From: JAWKRB01 sp041389885
GTDB lineage: Bacteria; Myxococcota_A; Polyangia; Polyangiales; Ga0077539
NCBI GenBank assembly: GCA_041389885.1
Contig: JAWKRB010000007.1
Location: forward strand, 260,607-324,606
DNA length: 64,000 bases
Direction of reading: 5' to 3'
A program made the position numbers and the translations under genes. Below, one piece after another: positions 52,582 through 61,697 of this stretch; position 1 is the stretch's first letter; the number at the start of each line of letters is the position of its first letter. Below the pieces are notes generated by a model. The model did not search any database and had not been told where the DNA came from. It worked only from the letters and a program-made list of their open reading frames with translations.

Positions 52582-53352
52582 TCAGGCCATCGCGCGGCGG
52601 CCCGAGCGGGCCTCGGAGAAGCGCTTGATCGCGCTGTCGATGGAGTTCTCGAGGGACTCGATCATCAGAGTGTGCAGCGGGAGCGTGGGGCCCTTGAGGC
52701 ACTCGTAGTACCGCTGGCGCTCGGTGCTGTGGATGATCGCCGGGGGGTAGCCCGAGCGGAGCAGCACGAGGTTCATCATCAGCCGCGCGAGCTTCCCCAT
52801 GTGCTTGCTGTACGGGAAGATCTGCATGAGCTTGAAGTGCAGCTTCGACGCGAGGCGCAGCGAGGTGTGGGTCTTCTTGGTCTCGGGAGACCGCACCCAC
52901 TCGTCGAGCTTCTCCATCTCCGCGGCGATCTTGTCGGGCGGCGCGATGTCGTGAAAATAGAGCCGGTGGACCGGGGTGTCTTTGCGGTGCGGGGTCTCGC
53001 CGCCGGGCTCGGAGTCCTCCGGCGAGAGGATCTCCTGGAGCCGCACCAGCAGGTCCATCCCCAGCGGGACCTTCTTCTTGTTCATCGCGCACTCGCGCAC
53101 GAAATCGATCGCGGCCTTGTGCGCGCGGATCTCGTCGTAGGTCGGGATGAGCGACACGTCGGAGACGACGTCCTTGTCGATGGCGCTCTTGAGCTCGTGG
53201 AAGGTGAGCATCGTGCCCTCGAGCGCGGTGTCGTGGTAGATCCACGACATGTCGAGGGCCTCTTGAAACTCGGCCAGGGCCTCCTCGGGCTGCACCCCGA
53301 GCAGCTCTTCGAGGGTCCTCAACTTCTGATCGATCGTCACCTTCGTCGCCAT
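52582..53352 (-). CDS. Fic-fold protein with destroyed catalytic motif (256 aa)
   Basis: The fold and order match Fic AMP-transferases. An inhibitory-helix-like motif (TALEGT) precedes the flap-like region ETPHRKDTPVHRLYF, and then LMQIFPYSKHMGKLARLMMN stands where HPFxDGNGRxARLLMN is expected. The catalytic His is Phe, the metal-binding Asp is Lys, GNG is HMG, and the anion-hole Arg is Lys. AMP transfer therefore looks impossible. The rest of the fold is well kept, which suggests a retained binding or regulatory role. No toxin-antitoxin partner is visible. The start at 53352 is the first ATG of the conserved part. Confidence 0.72.
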   Translation of the reverse strand: MATKVTIDQKLRTLEELLGVQPEEALAEFQEALDMSWIYHDTALEGTMLTFHELKSAIDKDVVSDVSLIPTYDEIRAHKAAIDFVRECAMNKKKVPLGMDLLVRLQEILSPEDSEPGGETPHRKDTPVHRLYFHDIAPPDKIAAEMEKLDEWVRSPETKKTHTSLRLASKLHFKLMQIFPYSKHMGKLARLMMNLVLLRSGYPPAIIHSTERQRYYECLKGPTLPLHTLMIESLENSIDSAIKRFSEARSGRRAMA

Positions 53353-53467
53353 CGCGGGCACCCTGCTCCCTCCCGCCCGGCGCGCCAGCCGACGCGGCTG
53401 GGCGCGATGGTACAGCAATTGGGCGCTGGGCCACAAGGGGTATCGTGACGCCGGGGCCGAAATGCAG

Positions 53468-53504
53468 CGAGGCGCGGTGGATCTTTGTGATTCACCGCGC
53501 CTCG
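53468..53504 (-). terminator. Hairpin between tRNA-Ala and the Fic gene
   Basis: A perfect 12-bp stem (53468-53479 with 53493-53504) with a 13-base loop lies 10 bases past the tRNA 3' end. It could end the tRNA transcript; no T tract follows. Confidence 0.65.
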
Positions 53505-53514
53505 TGCGTTCTTG

Positions 53515-53587
<73 letters not shown>

Positions 53588-53712
53588 GACCGGGACGCGA
53601 AAGGGACCACGGGACCCTCTGCGCTGTCAAGCGAAGACGTTTCTTTTTTCATCCGACGGAGGCGAGCCTCGGTGATTGACGGGGGGGGCGGCGCGTGGTG
53701 GGTTCCGCGTCT

Positions 53713-54876
53713 ATGGCGACTGATTTCTATGACATCGACGGGCTGCTCACCGACGAGGAGCGCCTCGCGCGTGACAGCGTGCGCGCCTTCGTGGACGAGC
53801 GGCTCATGCCGGGCATCGCGAAGCACTACGAGGACGGCACCTTTCCGACGGAGCTGATCCCCGAGTTCGGCGCGCTGGGCGTGCTCGGCGCGAACCTTCA
53901 GGGCTACGGCTGCGCGGGCATGGGCGACGTCGCCTACGGCCTCGTGATGCAGGAGCTCGAGCGCTGCGACTCGGGCATCCGCTCGTTCTGCTCGGTGCAG
54001 GGCGCGCTGGTGATGTACCCCCTCTACGCCTTCGGCTCCGAGGAGCAGAAGGACACCTGGCTGCCGCGCCTCGCGAGCGGCGACGCCGTGGGCTGCTTCG
54101 GCCTCACCGAGCCCGACTACGGCTCGAACCCCAGCGGGATGATCACCCGCGCCGAGCGCACCTCGTCGGGCTACCTGCTCAACGGCACCAAGCGCTGGAT
54201 CACCAACGGCAACCTCGCCGACGTCGCCATCATCTGGGCGAAGCTCGACGGGGTCATCCGCGGCTTCGTGGTCGACACCAGGACCCCTGGGTTCACCGCG
54301 CAGAAGATCGAGCGCAAGTTCTCCCTCCGCGCGTCGGTGACCTCGGAGCTGATCCTCGAAGACGTCGAGGTGCCCGAGGGCGCGCTGCTCCCCGGCGTGC
54401 AGGGCCTCAAGGGCCCCCTGTCGTGCCTCACCCAGGCGCGCTACGGCATCGCCTGGGGGGCCGTGGGCGCGGCCATGGCGTGCTTCGAGTGCGCGGTCGA
54501 CTACGCCAAATCGCGCAAGCAGTTCTCGCGGCCCATCGCGGGCTACCAGCTCGTGCAGGCGAAGTTCGCCGACATGCTCACCGAGATCACCAAGGCCCAG
54601 CTCGTGGTGTGGCGCCTCGGCCGGCTCAAGGAGCAGAAGAAGATGCGCCCCGCGCAGGTCTCCCTCGCCAAGCGCAACAACGTCGCCATCGCCCTCGAGA
54701 CGGCCCGCAAGTGCCGCGACATCCTCGGCGGCAACGGGATCACCTACGAGTACCCCATCGGGCGGCACATGCTGAACCTCGAGACCGTCTCGACCTACGA
54801 GGGCACCCACGACATTCACACCCTCGTGCTCGGGCAAGAGGTCACCGGCCTCGCGGCCTACGACACCACGTCCTGA
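53713..54876 (+). CDS. gcdH: Glutaryl-CoA dehydrogenase
   Basis: This FAD enzyme oxidises and decarboxylates glutaryl-CoA to crotonyl-CoA in lysine and tryptophan breakdown. The 387-residue acyl-CoA dehydrogenase has GCFGLTEPDYGSNPSGM, LLNGTKRWITNGNLADVAIIWAK, SRKQFSRPIAGYQLVQ and ILGGNGITYEYPIGRH. The catalytic Glu lies in STYEGTHDIHTLVLG. The N-terminal FSSVQGALVMYPLYAFGSEEQK-like stretch (CSVQGALVMYPLYAFGSEE) is the GcdH subgroup mark. Two histidine kinase genes follow closely. Confidence 0.92.
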   Translation: MATDFYDIDGLLTDEERLARDSVRAFVDERLMPGIAKHYEDGTFPTELIPEFGALGVLGANLQGYGCAGMGDVAYGLVMQELERCDSGIRSFCSVQGALVMYPLYAFGSEEQKDTWLPRLASGDAVGCFGLTEPDYGSNPSGMITRAERTSSGYLLNGTKRWITNGNLADVAIIWAKLDGVIRGFVVDTRTPGFTAQKIERKFSLRASVTSELILEDVEVPEGALLPGVQGLKGPLSCLTQARYGIAWGAVGAAMACFECAVDYAKSRKQFSRPIAGYQLVQAKFADMLTEITKAQLVVWRLGRLKEQKKMRPAQVSLAKRNNVAIALETARKCRDILGGNGITYEYPIGRHMLNLETVSTYEGTHDIHTLVLGQEVTGLAAYDTTS

Positions 54877-54879
54877 CCG

Positions 54880-56256
54880 ATGCCCCTCGGCGCCGCCACG
54901 CGCGCCGAGCGCGACGGGCTGCCCGCCCGCACCCTCACCGCCACGCTGACCGGGCTGCTGCTGGTGGGCGCCCTCGCCGCCGTCATCGGCGCCGAGCGCA
55001 CCGCCGCCCTCGCCCGCGACGGGCGCTCCGGCGAGCTGAGCCTCCTCGCCCTCGCCACCGCGGCGCGCATGCGACCCCTCGATCGAGCGACCCGCGCGCG
55101 GCTCGCGCGCGCCCTCGCGGGGCGCGCCGGCGTCCGGGTGCGCGTGGTCGAGGCGGGCGACCCCGAGGCCCGCGGGGCGCCCTTTCGGCGCGTGCGGGTC
55201 GACGCGCCCGGTCGCCGCGCGGAGGTCGCCGAGCCCGTCGACCCCGCGCAGACCCTGCTCGTGAGCGCGCGCACCGACAGCCCCTGGCGGCTCCTGCTCG
55301 GCGCGCTCGCGCGCGTCGCCGCGGTGCTCGCCGCGACCGGCGCCCTGGGCGTCGCCGTGAGCCTCGCCGTCGCGCGCGACATCGCCTCGGAGCTCCGGGC
55401 GATCGCGCGGCGCGCCCGGGCGATGCTCACCGCCACCGAGGTCGCGCCGAGCCCGCTGCCCGTGCACGGCGGCGACGAGGTGGGGGCGCTGGTGAGCTCG
55501 TTCAACCGGCTCCAGCGGGTATACGAGGCCGAGCTCGCGCGGCACCGCGGGGCGCTCGCCGCGCTCGAGGAGGCGGAGCGGAGGCGCGAGGCGTGGGTGT
55601 CGACGCTGCGGCACGAGCTGCGCACGCCCCTCAACGCGATCAAGGGCTTCTCCGACGTGCTCCACGCCGAGATCGACGGCCCGCTCACCCCCGCGCAGCG
55701 CGAGGACGTCGAGGCCATCGCCGGCGCGGGGACGCACCTGCTGCGCCTCGTCGACGACGTGCTCGACCTCTCGGCCATGGCCACCGGGCGCTACGCCGTG
55801 CAGCGCGCGCCCTGCGACCTCGGCGCCATCACCCGCGACGTCGTGGGCGAGGCCCAGGGCATCGCGCGGGGTCGGGGCGTCGAGCTCAGCCTCGACGCCG
55901 AGCGGGCGGTCGAGGTGCTCGGCGACGCCGTCGCGCTGCGGCGCGCGCTCACCAACCTCGTGCTCAACGCCGTCGAGCACGCCGGCGGCCGCGTGCGCGT
56001 GCGCCTCGGGCGGGGCGAGCGCGAGGTCACCGTCGCCGTCGAAGACAACGGCCCCGGCATCGCCGCGGGTGAGCTCCGCCGGCTGTTTCGCCCCTTCGAG
56101 CGGGGCAGCACCGCCGAGGCGCGGGGCGCGGGGCTCGGGCTCGCGGTGACCGTCGCGCTGGTCGACCTGCACGGGGGCAACCTCTCGGCGCAGAGCGAGG
56201 TCGGGCGCGGGAGCACCTTCACCATCCACCTCCCGGCCCCGTCGGAGGGCGCGTGA
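54880..56256 (+). CDS. Sensor histidine kinase (458 aa)
   Basis: Membrane segments lie at about residues 19-36 and 136-164, with a periplasmic part of about 100 residues between them. A HAMP-like linker runs to about 215 and a coiled coil to about 240. The HisKA box is STLRHELRTPLNAIKGFSD, with phosphoacceptor His245. The ATPase domain is complete: N box ALTNLVLNAVEHAGG, G1 VEDNGPGI and G2 GAGLGLAVT. It starts three bases after gcdH, and its stop overlaps the next kinase gene (GTGA). No response regulator is adjacent. Confidence 0.9.
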   Translation: MPLGAATRAERDGLPARTLTATLTGLLLVGALAAVIGAERTAALARDGRSGELSLLALATAARMRPLDRATRARLARALAGRAGVRVRVVEAGDPEARGAPFRRVRVDAPGRRAEVAEPVDPAQTLLVSARTDSPWRLLLGALARVAAVLAATGALGVAVSLAVARDIASELRAIARRARAMLTATEVAPSPLPVHGGDEVGALVSSFNRLQRVYEAELARHRGALAALEEAERRREAWVSTLRHELRTPLNAIKGFSDVLHAEIDGPLTPAQREDVEAIAGAGTHLLRLVDDVLDLSAMATGRYAVQRAPCDLGAITRDVVGEAQGIARGRGVELSLDAERAVEVLGDAVALRRALTNLVLNAVEHAGGRVRVRLGRGEREVTVAVEDNGPGIAAGELRRLFRPFERGSTAEARGAGLGLAVTVALVDLHGGNLSAQSEVGRGSTFTIHLPAPSEGA

Positions 56257-58025
56257 GCTCGCTGCCCAGGGCCACGGCGCGGGTGATCGCCGCGGGGGTC
56301 GGGATCCCCGCCGTCGCCTGCGCCACCCTCGTCGCCGCGATGCCGGCCTTCGTCGTCGGCGCCGCGACCTCGCCCCTCCTGGCCCGCGCCCTGGCCGCGC
56401 GACGCGCCGCCGACGCCCTCGCGGTGACCGGCGTCGCCGCCGTGGTCGCCGCCGTCGCCGTGGCGCGCGCGGCCCGCGCGGGCGCCTCTGAAGAGGCGCG
56501 CCGGGAGCTGGTGGCGATCCCCCGGGCGCTCTCGCTCACCTGGGTCGTGCTCGCCGCGCTGGCCTTCGCCGAGGGCGCGCTCTCGCCCAGCGGATCGCCC
56601 GACGGCACCGCGGCCCTCGTCGCCGCCGCGGTCATGGCGCTGGCCGCCGTCGCGATGCACCCGGCGCTGCGCCTCGCCGTGCGCCCCGCCCTCGACGAGG
56701 CCGCCCTCGAAGAGGTCGCGGGCTCGTCGGGGGAGCGCCTCGCGCTGCGCACCGCGGTCGCGGTCGGGGTCCCCTGCGGCGCCGCGGCGCTCCTCGCCGT
56801 GCTCGCCGTCGCCGCGCAGGTGCGCGAGGTCGCCGGGCGCCAGCATGACCGCGCCGAGGGCACCTGGCGCGCGGCGGTCTCGCAGCCCGCGGTGCCCGGC
56901 GAGGCGCCGACGGGACCCGCCCTCGCGGCGCGTGTCTTCGCCGCGGGAGGCGCGCTCTGGCCCCTCGACGGCCCGGCCTCGACCCGCGCCCCTTCCCTCC
57001 CCTCGCGGGGCTGGGCCGTCGCCCTGGCGGCCGCCGCGGGGCTCCTGGGCGCGCTCATCGGTCGGCGCGTCGGACGCGACGCCGCCGCCGAGCTGTCGGT
57101 GGCCGCGGCGCGCATCGAGAGCCTCGGCGCGGAGGGCTCGCGCGCGGCCCCGCCGGGGGACCCCGGAGGCTTCGCCGCCTCGGTCGACGCCGGCGACGTG
57201 GTCGAGTCCCTCGACGCCCTCGCCGAGCGCCTCTCGCAGATGGCCGCCGACCAGCGCCGCGCGATCTCGACCCGCCGCGAGGTCGCGCGGCTGCGCTCGC
57301 TGGTCTTCGCCGGGGTCAGCCACGACCTGCGAGGACCGCTCAACGCCGTGCTGGGCTTCGCGGGCATTCTGGAGCTCGGCGCCGACGGCCCGCTCACCGA
57401 GGGCCAGCGCGAGAGCGTCGAGGCCGTGACCCGCGGAGGCCACGAGCTGCTGCGCCTCGTCGACGACCTGCTCGACGCCGCGCGCATCGAGGCCGGGCGG
57501 CTGCGGGTCGACGCGGCGCCGGTGCGCCTCGCGGCGGTGCTGCAGTCCGCGGTCGATGACGCCGCCGAGCGGCTGCGCTCCGCGGACGTGCACGGCGCGC
57601 CCTTCGCCGTCGAGGGCGTCGCGGAGCTCTCGGTGATCGCGGACGCGCCACGCACGGCGCGCGCCCTCGGCGCGCTGTTGACCTACGCGCGCCTGCGCCC
57701 CGGCGCGCAGGCCGACGCGCAGGTGTCGCTGCGCATCGCCGGGGCCGCGCGGGAGTCGATCACCCTGCGGATCCACGGCCCGGGGCTGAGCCCAGACGAC
57801 GCCGCCCTCGCGCAGGTCTTCGAGCCCTTCGACCTGCCGCCTCCGGGCGCGCGGGCCCGCGCGGGCATCGGCCTCGCGGTGGGCGTGGCGGCGAGGGTGC
57901 TCCGTCTCCAGGGCGGATCGGCCGAGGCGAGCGTCGCGCCCGAGGGGGGGCTGCTCTTCACGGTCACCCTGCCCGGCGCGGCCCCGCTGCGCCCCTCGGA
58001 TCGTCCGGTCGCCGGCGCGGGTTGA
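56253..58025 (+). CDS. Second histidine-kinase-like protein with degenerate ATPase domain (590 aa)
   Basis: The GTG start overlaps the previous kinase stop by four bases. About five hydrophobic segments occupy residues 10-280. A HisKA box follows, SLVFAGVSHDLRGPLNAVLGFA, with His357. The ATPase domain has lost key residues: the N box (TARALGALLTYARL) has no Asn, and G1 reads IHGPGLSP, without the Asp that contacts adenine. G2 (GIGLAVGVA) is kept. It probably cannot bind ATP normally but may accept phosphate from, or form heterodimers with, the intact kinase next to it. Confidence 0.78.
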   Translation: MSSLPRATARVIAAGVGIPAVACATLVAAMPAFVVGAATSPLLARALAARRAADALAVTGVAAVVAAVAVARAARAGASEEARRELVAIPRALSLTWVVLAALAFAEGALSPSGSPDGTAALVAAAVMALAAVAMHPALRLAVRPALDEAALEEVAGSSGERLALRTAVAVGVPCGAAALLAVLAVAAQVREVAGRQHDRAEGTWRAAVSQPAVPGEAPTGPALAARVFAAGGALWPLDGPASTRAPSLPSRGWAVALAAAAGLLGALIGRRVGRDAAAELSVAAARIESLGAEGSRAAPPGDPGGFAASVDAGDVVESLDALAERLSQMAADQRRAISTRREVARLRSLVFAGVSHDLRGPLNAVLGFAGILELGADGPLTEGQRESVEAVTRGGHELLRLVDDLLDAARIEAGRLRVDAAPVRLAAVLQSAVDDAAERLRSADVHGAPFAVEGVAELSVIADAPRTARALGALLTYARLRPGAQADAQVSLRIAGAARESITLRIHGPGLSPDDAALAQVFEPFDLPPPGARARAGIGLAVGVAARVLRLQGGSAEASVAPEGGLLFTVTLPGAAPLRPSDRPVAGAG

Positions 58026-58056
58026 CGCGCCGCGCGCGGTCACGAACCATCGCCCG

Positions 58057-58812
58057 ATGCTGCCGATTCGCATGGGCGAGCTCACCACCGAGGAGTGCGC
58101 CGCGGCGCTCGCGTCTCCGCACCCGACGGTGCTGCTGCCCGTGGGGAGCACCGAGCCGCACGGGCCGCACCTGCCGCTGTCGACCGACGCGCTGCTCTCG
58201 GAGGAGGTGTGCGCGCGCGCGGCGGCCGCCCTGCGCGCGGGGGGCGTGACGGCGCTCGCGGCGCCGGCGCTGCCCTACGGCGTCACGCGCTACGCGAGGG
58301 AGTTCGCGGGCGCCGCGTCGCTCTCGCCCGAGGCCACGGCGCGCGTCGTCGAGGAGCTCGCGCGGTCCTGGCGCGACATGGGCTTCGCGTGCGTCTGCGT
58401 GGTGAACAACCACCTCGAGCCCGAGCACGTCGCGGCCCTCGCCGAGGGGGTCGCGCGGGTGCCCGGCGCGGTCTTCGCGAACCAGCTCACGCGCCGCTGG
58501 GGGCGCACCCTCTCGGCGGAGTTCAAGCGCGGCGACTGCCACGCGGGGCGCTACGAGACCAGCCTCGTGCTGGCCTCGCGCCCCGAGCTCGTGCGCGACG
58601 CGGTGCGCGCCGAGCTCGCGCCCGTGCCGATCTCGCTGAGCGAGGCGATCCGTTTGGGGCGCAAGACGTTTCGCGCGATGGGGTCGGAGCGCGGGTACTT
58701 CGGCGCGCCCGCCGAGGGCACCGTCGACGAGGGCGAGGCGCTCTACGCGCGGCTGGTCGCGATGGTGACGGCGGAGGTGCGCGAGGGCCTCGGCCTCGAT
58801 GCCGCGCCCTGA
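58057..58812 (+). CDS. Creatininase-family hydrolase
   Basis: The product has 251 residues. It carries the metal-site motifs of the creatininase/creatinine amidohydrolase family: VLLPVGSTEPHGPHLPLSTD near the N-terminus, NNHLEPEH in place of the usual NGHGGN, and CHAGRYETSLVL. The family hydrolyses cyclic amides and includes the mycofactocin and F420-pathway members. The substrate cannot be told from the sequence. It is probably cytosolic and stands alone between the kinases and a lipoprotein gene. Confidence 0.82.
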   Translation: MLPIRMGELTTEECAAALASPHPTVLLPVGSTEPHGPHLPLSTDALLSEEVCARAAAALRAGGVTALAAPALPYGVTRYAREFAGAASLSPEATARVVEELARSWRDMGFACVCVVNNHLEPEHVAALAEGVARVPGAVFANQLTRRWGRTLSAEFKRGDCHAGRYETSLVLASRPELVRDAVRAELAPVPISLSEAIRLGRKTFRAMGSERGYFGAPAEGTVDEGEALYARLVAMVTAEVREGLGLDAAP

Positions 58813-58917
58813 GGCCCGCGCGAACGCGGGACGCGGCGCGAGGGCTGTGCTAGTGGACGGCTCGCCGCGGCGAGCGCGCGCAGCGCGTGACCGCCGACGC
58901 CCCCTCAGGAGTCGCTT

Positions 58918-60774
58918 GTGTTGAAGAGCCCCCTCCGCGGCGTGATCGCCGCCGCCCTGGTCGCCTCCGCGTGCGAGAGCACCGTCACCTCGAGCGCGCA
59001 AGACGGCGCGACGCCCGCGCAGGACGTGGTCACAACGCCCCCCGAAGACGCGGCCGTCGAGGCGGACGTGCCCGCGGAGGACGTGGCGGCGCCGGCCGAC
59101 GTCCCCGCCGCGAGCGGCATCGGCGGCGCGTGCAGCGCGTCGGGCTTTCCGCAGCAGGGCAACTGCCCGCGCGGGCAGATCTGCATCCCGTCGAACCTCA
59201 GCGGCGGCTCGTGGCCCGGCGGCTACTGCACCCAGCTCTGCAACTTCGGCGCGCGCTGCCCCGCCGACGCGGTGTGCGAGAGCGTGCAGGGCTTTCCCGC
59301 GTGCTTGAAGCGCTGCGAGAGCAACGACGACTGCCGGAGCATGGAGGGCTACGTCTGCGTCCCCACCGAGACCGCGGGCACGCGGGTGTGCCGGATCAAC
59401 GACGAGCCCGTCGGCGCCCGCGAGGACGGCTCGGCGTGCTTCACCCGCGGCGGCGGCGCGCACCCCGCGCCGGCCCTCGCGCGCAACGTCTTTCAGGGCG
59501 CGAACGTGAACGTCAGCGGCGCCCGCGGCGACTCCGACCTCGAGGCCGAGGGCAACGTCGCGGTGAACCCGATGAGCGGCGCCATCGCCGTGTCGTACAT
59601 CGCGCTGCAGGGCGGCTTCGGCGGCACCGACTCGTTCATGGGGGTGTCCCGCTCGACCAACGGCGCCATGTGGACCGGCGACGGCGCCGTGCGCGACCCG
59701 GCGTTCAACGGCACCAGCGACCCGGTGCTCGCGTACGGCCCCGACGGCGTGCTGCACATGACCTTCATCGGCCTCAACCGCACGGGCGGCACCGTGGGCG
59801 CGGTGCGGGTGCGCGTCACCGAGAGCACCGACGACGGGCGCACCTGGGCGCGGGCGCGCCAGGTCGACCCCCCCGGGTACTGCGCGGGCGGCACCGGGGG
59901 CGTGTGCGACAAGCCCTGGATCGCCGTGGGCCCGAGCACCACCGAGGGCGCCACCTCGCTCTACCTCGCGTACCTCCGGGCGTCGCGCACCGCGGTGGGC
60001 CTGGTCGCGCACCGCTCCGACGACAACGGCATGACCTGGGCCGCGCCCGTCTCCCTCGGCAACGTCAGCGGCACCGCGACCTCGAGCAACCAGCCCAACC
60101 TCGCGACCATCGCCACCGGCCCCCGCGGCGAGGTGGCCTTCGCCTGGGTCACGGTGAACAACTCCCTGGTCGACGGCCGCGTGGTGAGCGGCCGCCTGGG
60201 CTCCACCGAGAACCGCATCTACCTCCGACGCTCCCCCGACGGGCTGCGCACCATGCCCAGCGCGGTGGTGGTCTCGCGCGGCACCGACCCGGTGGTCTAC
60301 GTGCAGCCGCAGGTCGCGATCGACGGCGAGACCATCCACGTCGCGTACGTCGCCGGGTCGACCAGCGCGGCGTGGGACATCATCCTGGCGACCTCGAGCG
60401 ACAGCGGCCGCACCTGGCGCCATCGCAAGGTCAACGACGACCCCGAGTCCTGCGCCTCGCACCACTGGCCGCAGCTCGTGGTCGACCCCGTGACGCACAG
60501 CGCGCACCTGATCTGGCTCGAGAACCGCTTCGGCGAGGGCCAGGTGGCCTACGCCCGGTGCCCCAACGACCCGTCGATGCCCTGCGGCGCCAACGAGCTC
60601 GTGAGCGACGCCATGGGCGCCTTTCGCTTCACCACTTCGCGGCAGCCGAACGTGTGGCACGGCGACTACATCGGCCTCACGCTCACCCCCGACGGCAGCC
60701 TCTGGGCGAACTGGAGCGACACCCGCACCGGCAGCCCGGCGATGTACGCCGCCCGCGGCCGGGCTCGCCCCTGA
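58918..60774 (+). CDS. Sialidase-like beta-propeller lipoprotein (618 aa)
   Basis: The GTG start gives a signal peptide with a Cys at about residue 19 (LVASAC), suggesting lipid anchoring. An Asp/Ala/Val-rich linker (AEDVAAPADVPAA) and a Cys-rich region (residues 70-165, with RCESNDDCRS) follow. The C-terminal 440 residues have Asp-box turns, STDDGRTWA, SDDNGMTWA and SSDSGRTWR, as in sialidases and BNR propellers. The Arg triad needed for neuraminidase is not evident, so it is probably a binding protein or another glycosidase. Confidence 0.7.
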   Translation: MLKSPLRGVIAAALVASACESTVTSSAQDGATPAQDVVTTPPEDAAVEADVPAEDVAAPADVPAASGIGGACSASGFPQQGNCPRGQICIPSNLSGGSWPGGYCTQLCNFGARCPADAVCESVQGFPACLKRCESNDDCRSMEGYVCVPTETAGTRVCRINDEPVGAREDGSACFTRGGGAHPAPALARNVFQGANVNVSGARGDSDLEAEGNVAVNPMSGAIAVSYIALQGGFGGTDSFMGVSRSTNGAMWTGDGAVRDPAFNGTSDPVLAYGPDGVLHMTFIGLNRTGGTVGAVRVRVTESTDDGRTWARARQVDPPGYCAGGTGGVCDKPWIAVGPSTTEGATSLYLAYLRASRTAVGLVAHRSDDNGMTWAAPVSLGNVSGTATSSNQPNLATIATGPRGEVAFAWVTVNNSLVDGRVVSGRLGSTENRIYLRRSPDGLRTMPSAVVVSRGTDPVVYVQPQVAIDGETIHVAYVAGSTSAAWDIILATSSDSGRTWRHRKVNDDPESCASHHWPQLVVDPVTHSAHLIWLENRFGEGQVAYARCPNDPSMPCGANELVSDAMGAFRFTTSRQPNVWHGDYIGLTLTPDGSLWANWSDTRTGSPAMYAARGRARP

Positions 60775-60780
60775 GGGCCT

Positions 60781-60815
60781 CCTCGCCACCCGCCGGGGCG
60801 ACCGCTCCGGCGAGG
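60781..60815. terminator. Bidirectional hairpin between convergent genes
   Basis: CCTCGCC (60781-60787) pairs with GGCGAGG (60809-60815), with an inner GCCGG/CCGGC pairing. It lies six bases after one stop and 11 bases before the other, so it can serve both genes. Confidence 0.6.
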
Positions 60816-60826
60816 CGGCCGATCGA

Positions 60827-61690
60827 TCAGGGCTTCTTGCGGAGCCGACGCTTCATCGCCGCCAGCTCGTCGTCGCCGTCGGCCGCGTCGTCGGCGCCCT
60901 CCGCGTCGCCTGGCGCGGGCTCCGCGGGCTCGGGCGCCGGAGGAGGCGCGTCGACGGCCTCGGGTCGGGGCCGACCGAGCTTCGCCTTGAGGTCGGCGAG
61001 GTCGTCGTCGGCGGCGGTCGGGGCGTCGGGCGTGCCCACGGCGCTGGCGCTCGGCTTGCGCCGCTCGGCCACCCTCGCGCGGAGCGCCTCGAGCTCGTCA
61101 TCGAGGCTAGGCCCTTGCGCCGCAGGGGGATCAAGCTCGGCCTGCTCCTCGTCGGGGCTCGCCTCCCGCGGCTGGGGGTCGCCCGCGGGGAGGCCCTGGG
61201 CGGTGTCTTCGGCGGCGGAGTGACCGGGCCGCGCGCCGGTGGCCGCCGCGAGCTCACGGCGCAGCACCTTCGCCGCGCGGGCTGACTTCGCGGCCTGCTC
61301 GCGCATCTCAGCGGCGAGCTCGGCGTCGCCCCGCTCGTCGGCGACCTCGGCGCGGCGGGACCAGGTGAGGGACTCCTCCTCGGCCCTGAGCACCCGCTCG
61401 GTGAGCTCTTCGGCGCGGGCGTCGTCGGTGACGCGCGCCGAGAGGCCCAGCGGGAGGTCGTCGCCCTCGCGCGCGCAGAGCGCCTCACACTGCGGGCACT
61501 GAAAGACCCTCCCGCCGCGCTCCGTCGCGAGGAGCGCGACCCCGAGCACCTTGAGGTTGCGCACGAGCTCGCGCTCGGTCAGGCGCACCCGGCTCCCGCA
61601 CGAGGGGCACACGGCGAGCACCGCGCGCGGCGACGAGACCTCCTCGACGTCGTGATCGCCCCGCGCGACGACGGTCCACCCCGCACCCAT
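60827..61690 (-). CDS. Zinc-ribbon protein with long charged C-terminus (287 aa)
   Basis: Two CxxC pairs, VCPSCGSRVRL and FQCPQCEALC, form a zinc ribbon in residues 25-75. A helical Ala/Glu/Arg-rich region follows (residues 95-155), probably a coiled coil. The last 130 residues are Asp/Glu/Pro-rich and likely disordered, with repeated LDDELEALRARVAERR and DDDLADLKAKLG elements. It starts seven bases after the DUF4388-DnaJ gene, so they form one unit. Function unknown. Confidence 0.65.
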   Translation of the reverse strand: MGAGWTVVARGDHDVEEVSSPRAVLAVCPSCGSRVRLTERELVRNLKVLGVALLATERGGRVFQCPQCEALCAREGDDLPLGLSARVTDDARAEELTERVLRAEEESLTWSRRAEVADERGDAELAAEMREQAAKSARAAKVLRRELAAATGARPGHSAAEDTAQGLPAGDPQPREASPDEEQAELDPPAAQGPSLDDELEALRARVAERRKPSASAVGTPDAPTAADDDLADLKAKLGRPRPEAVDAPPPAPEPAEPAPGDAEGADDAADGDDELAAMKRRLRKKP

Positions 61691-61697
61691 CAGCGCC

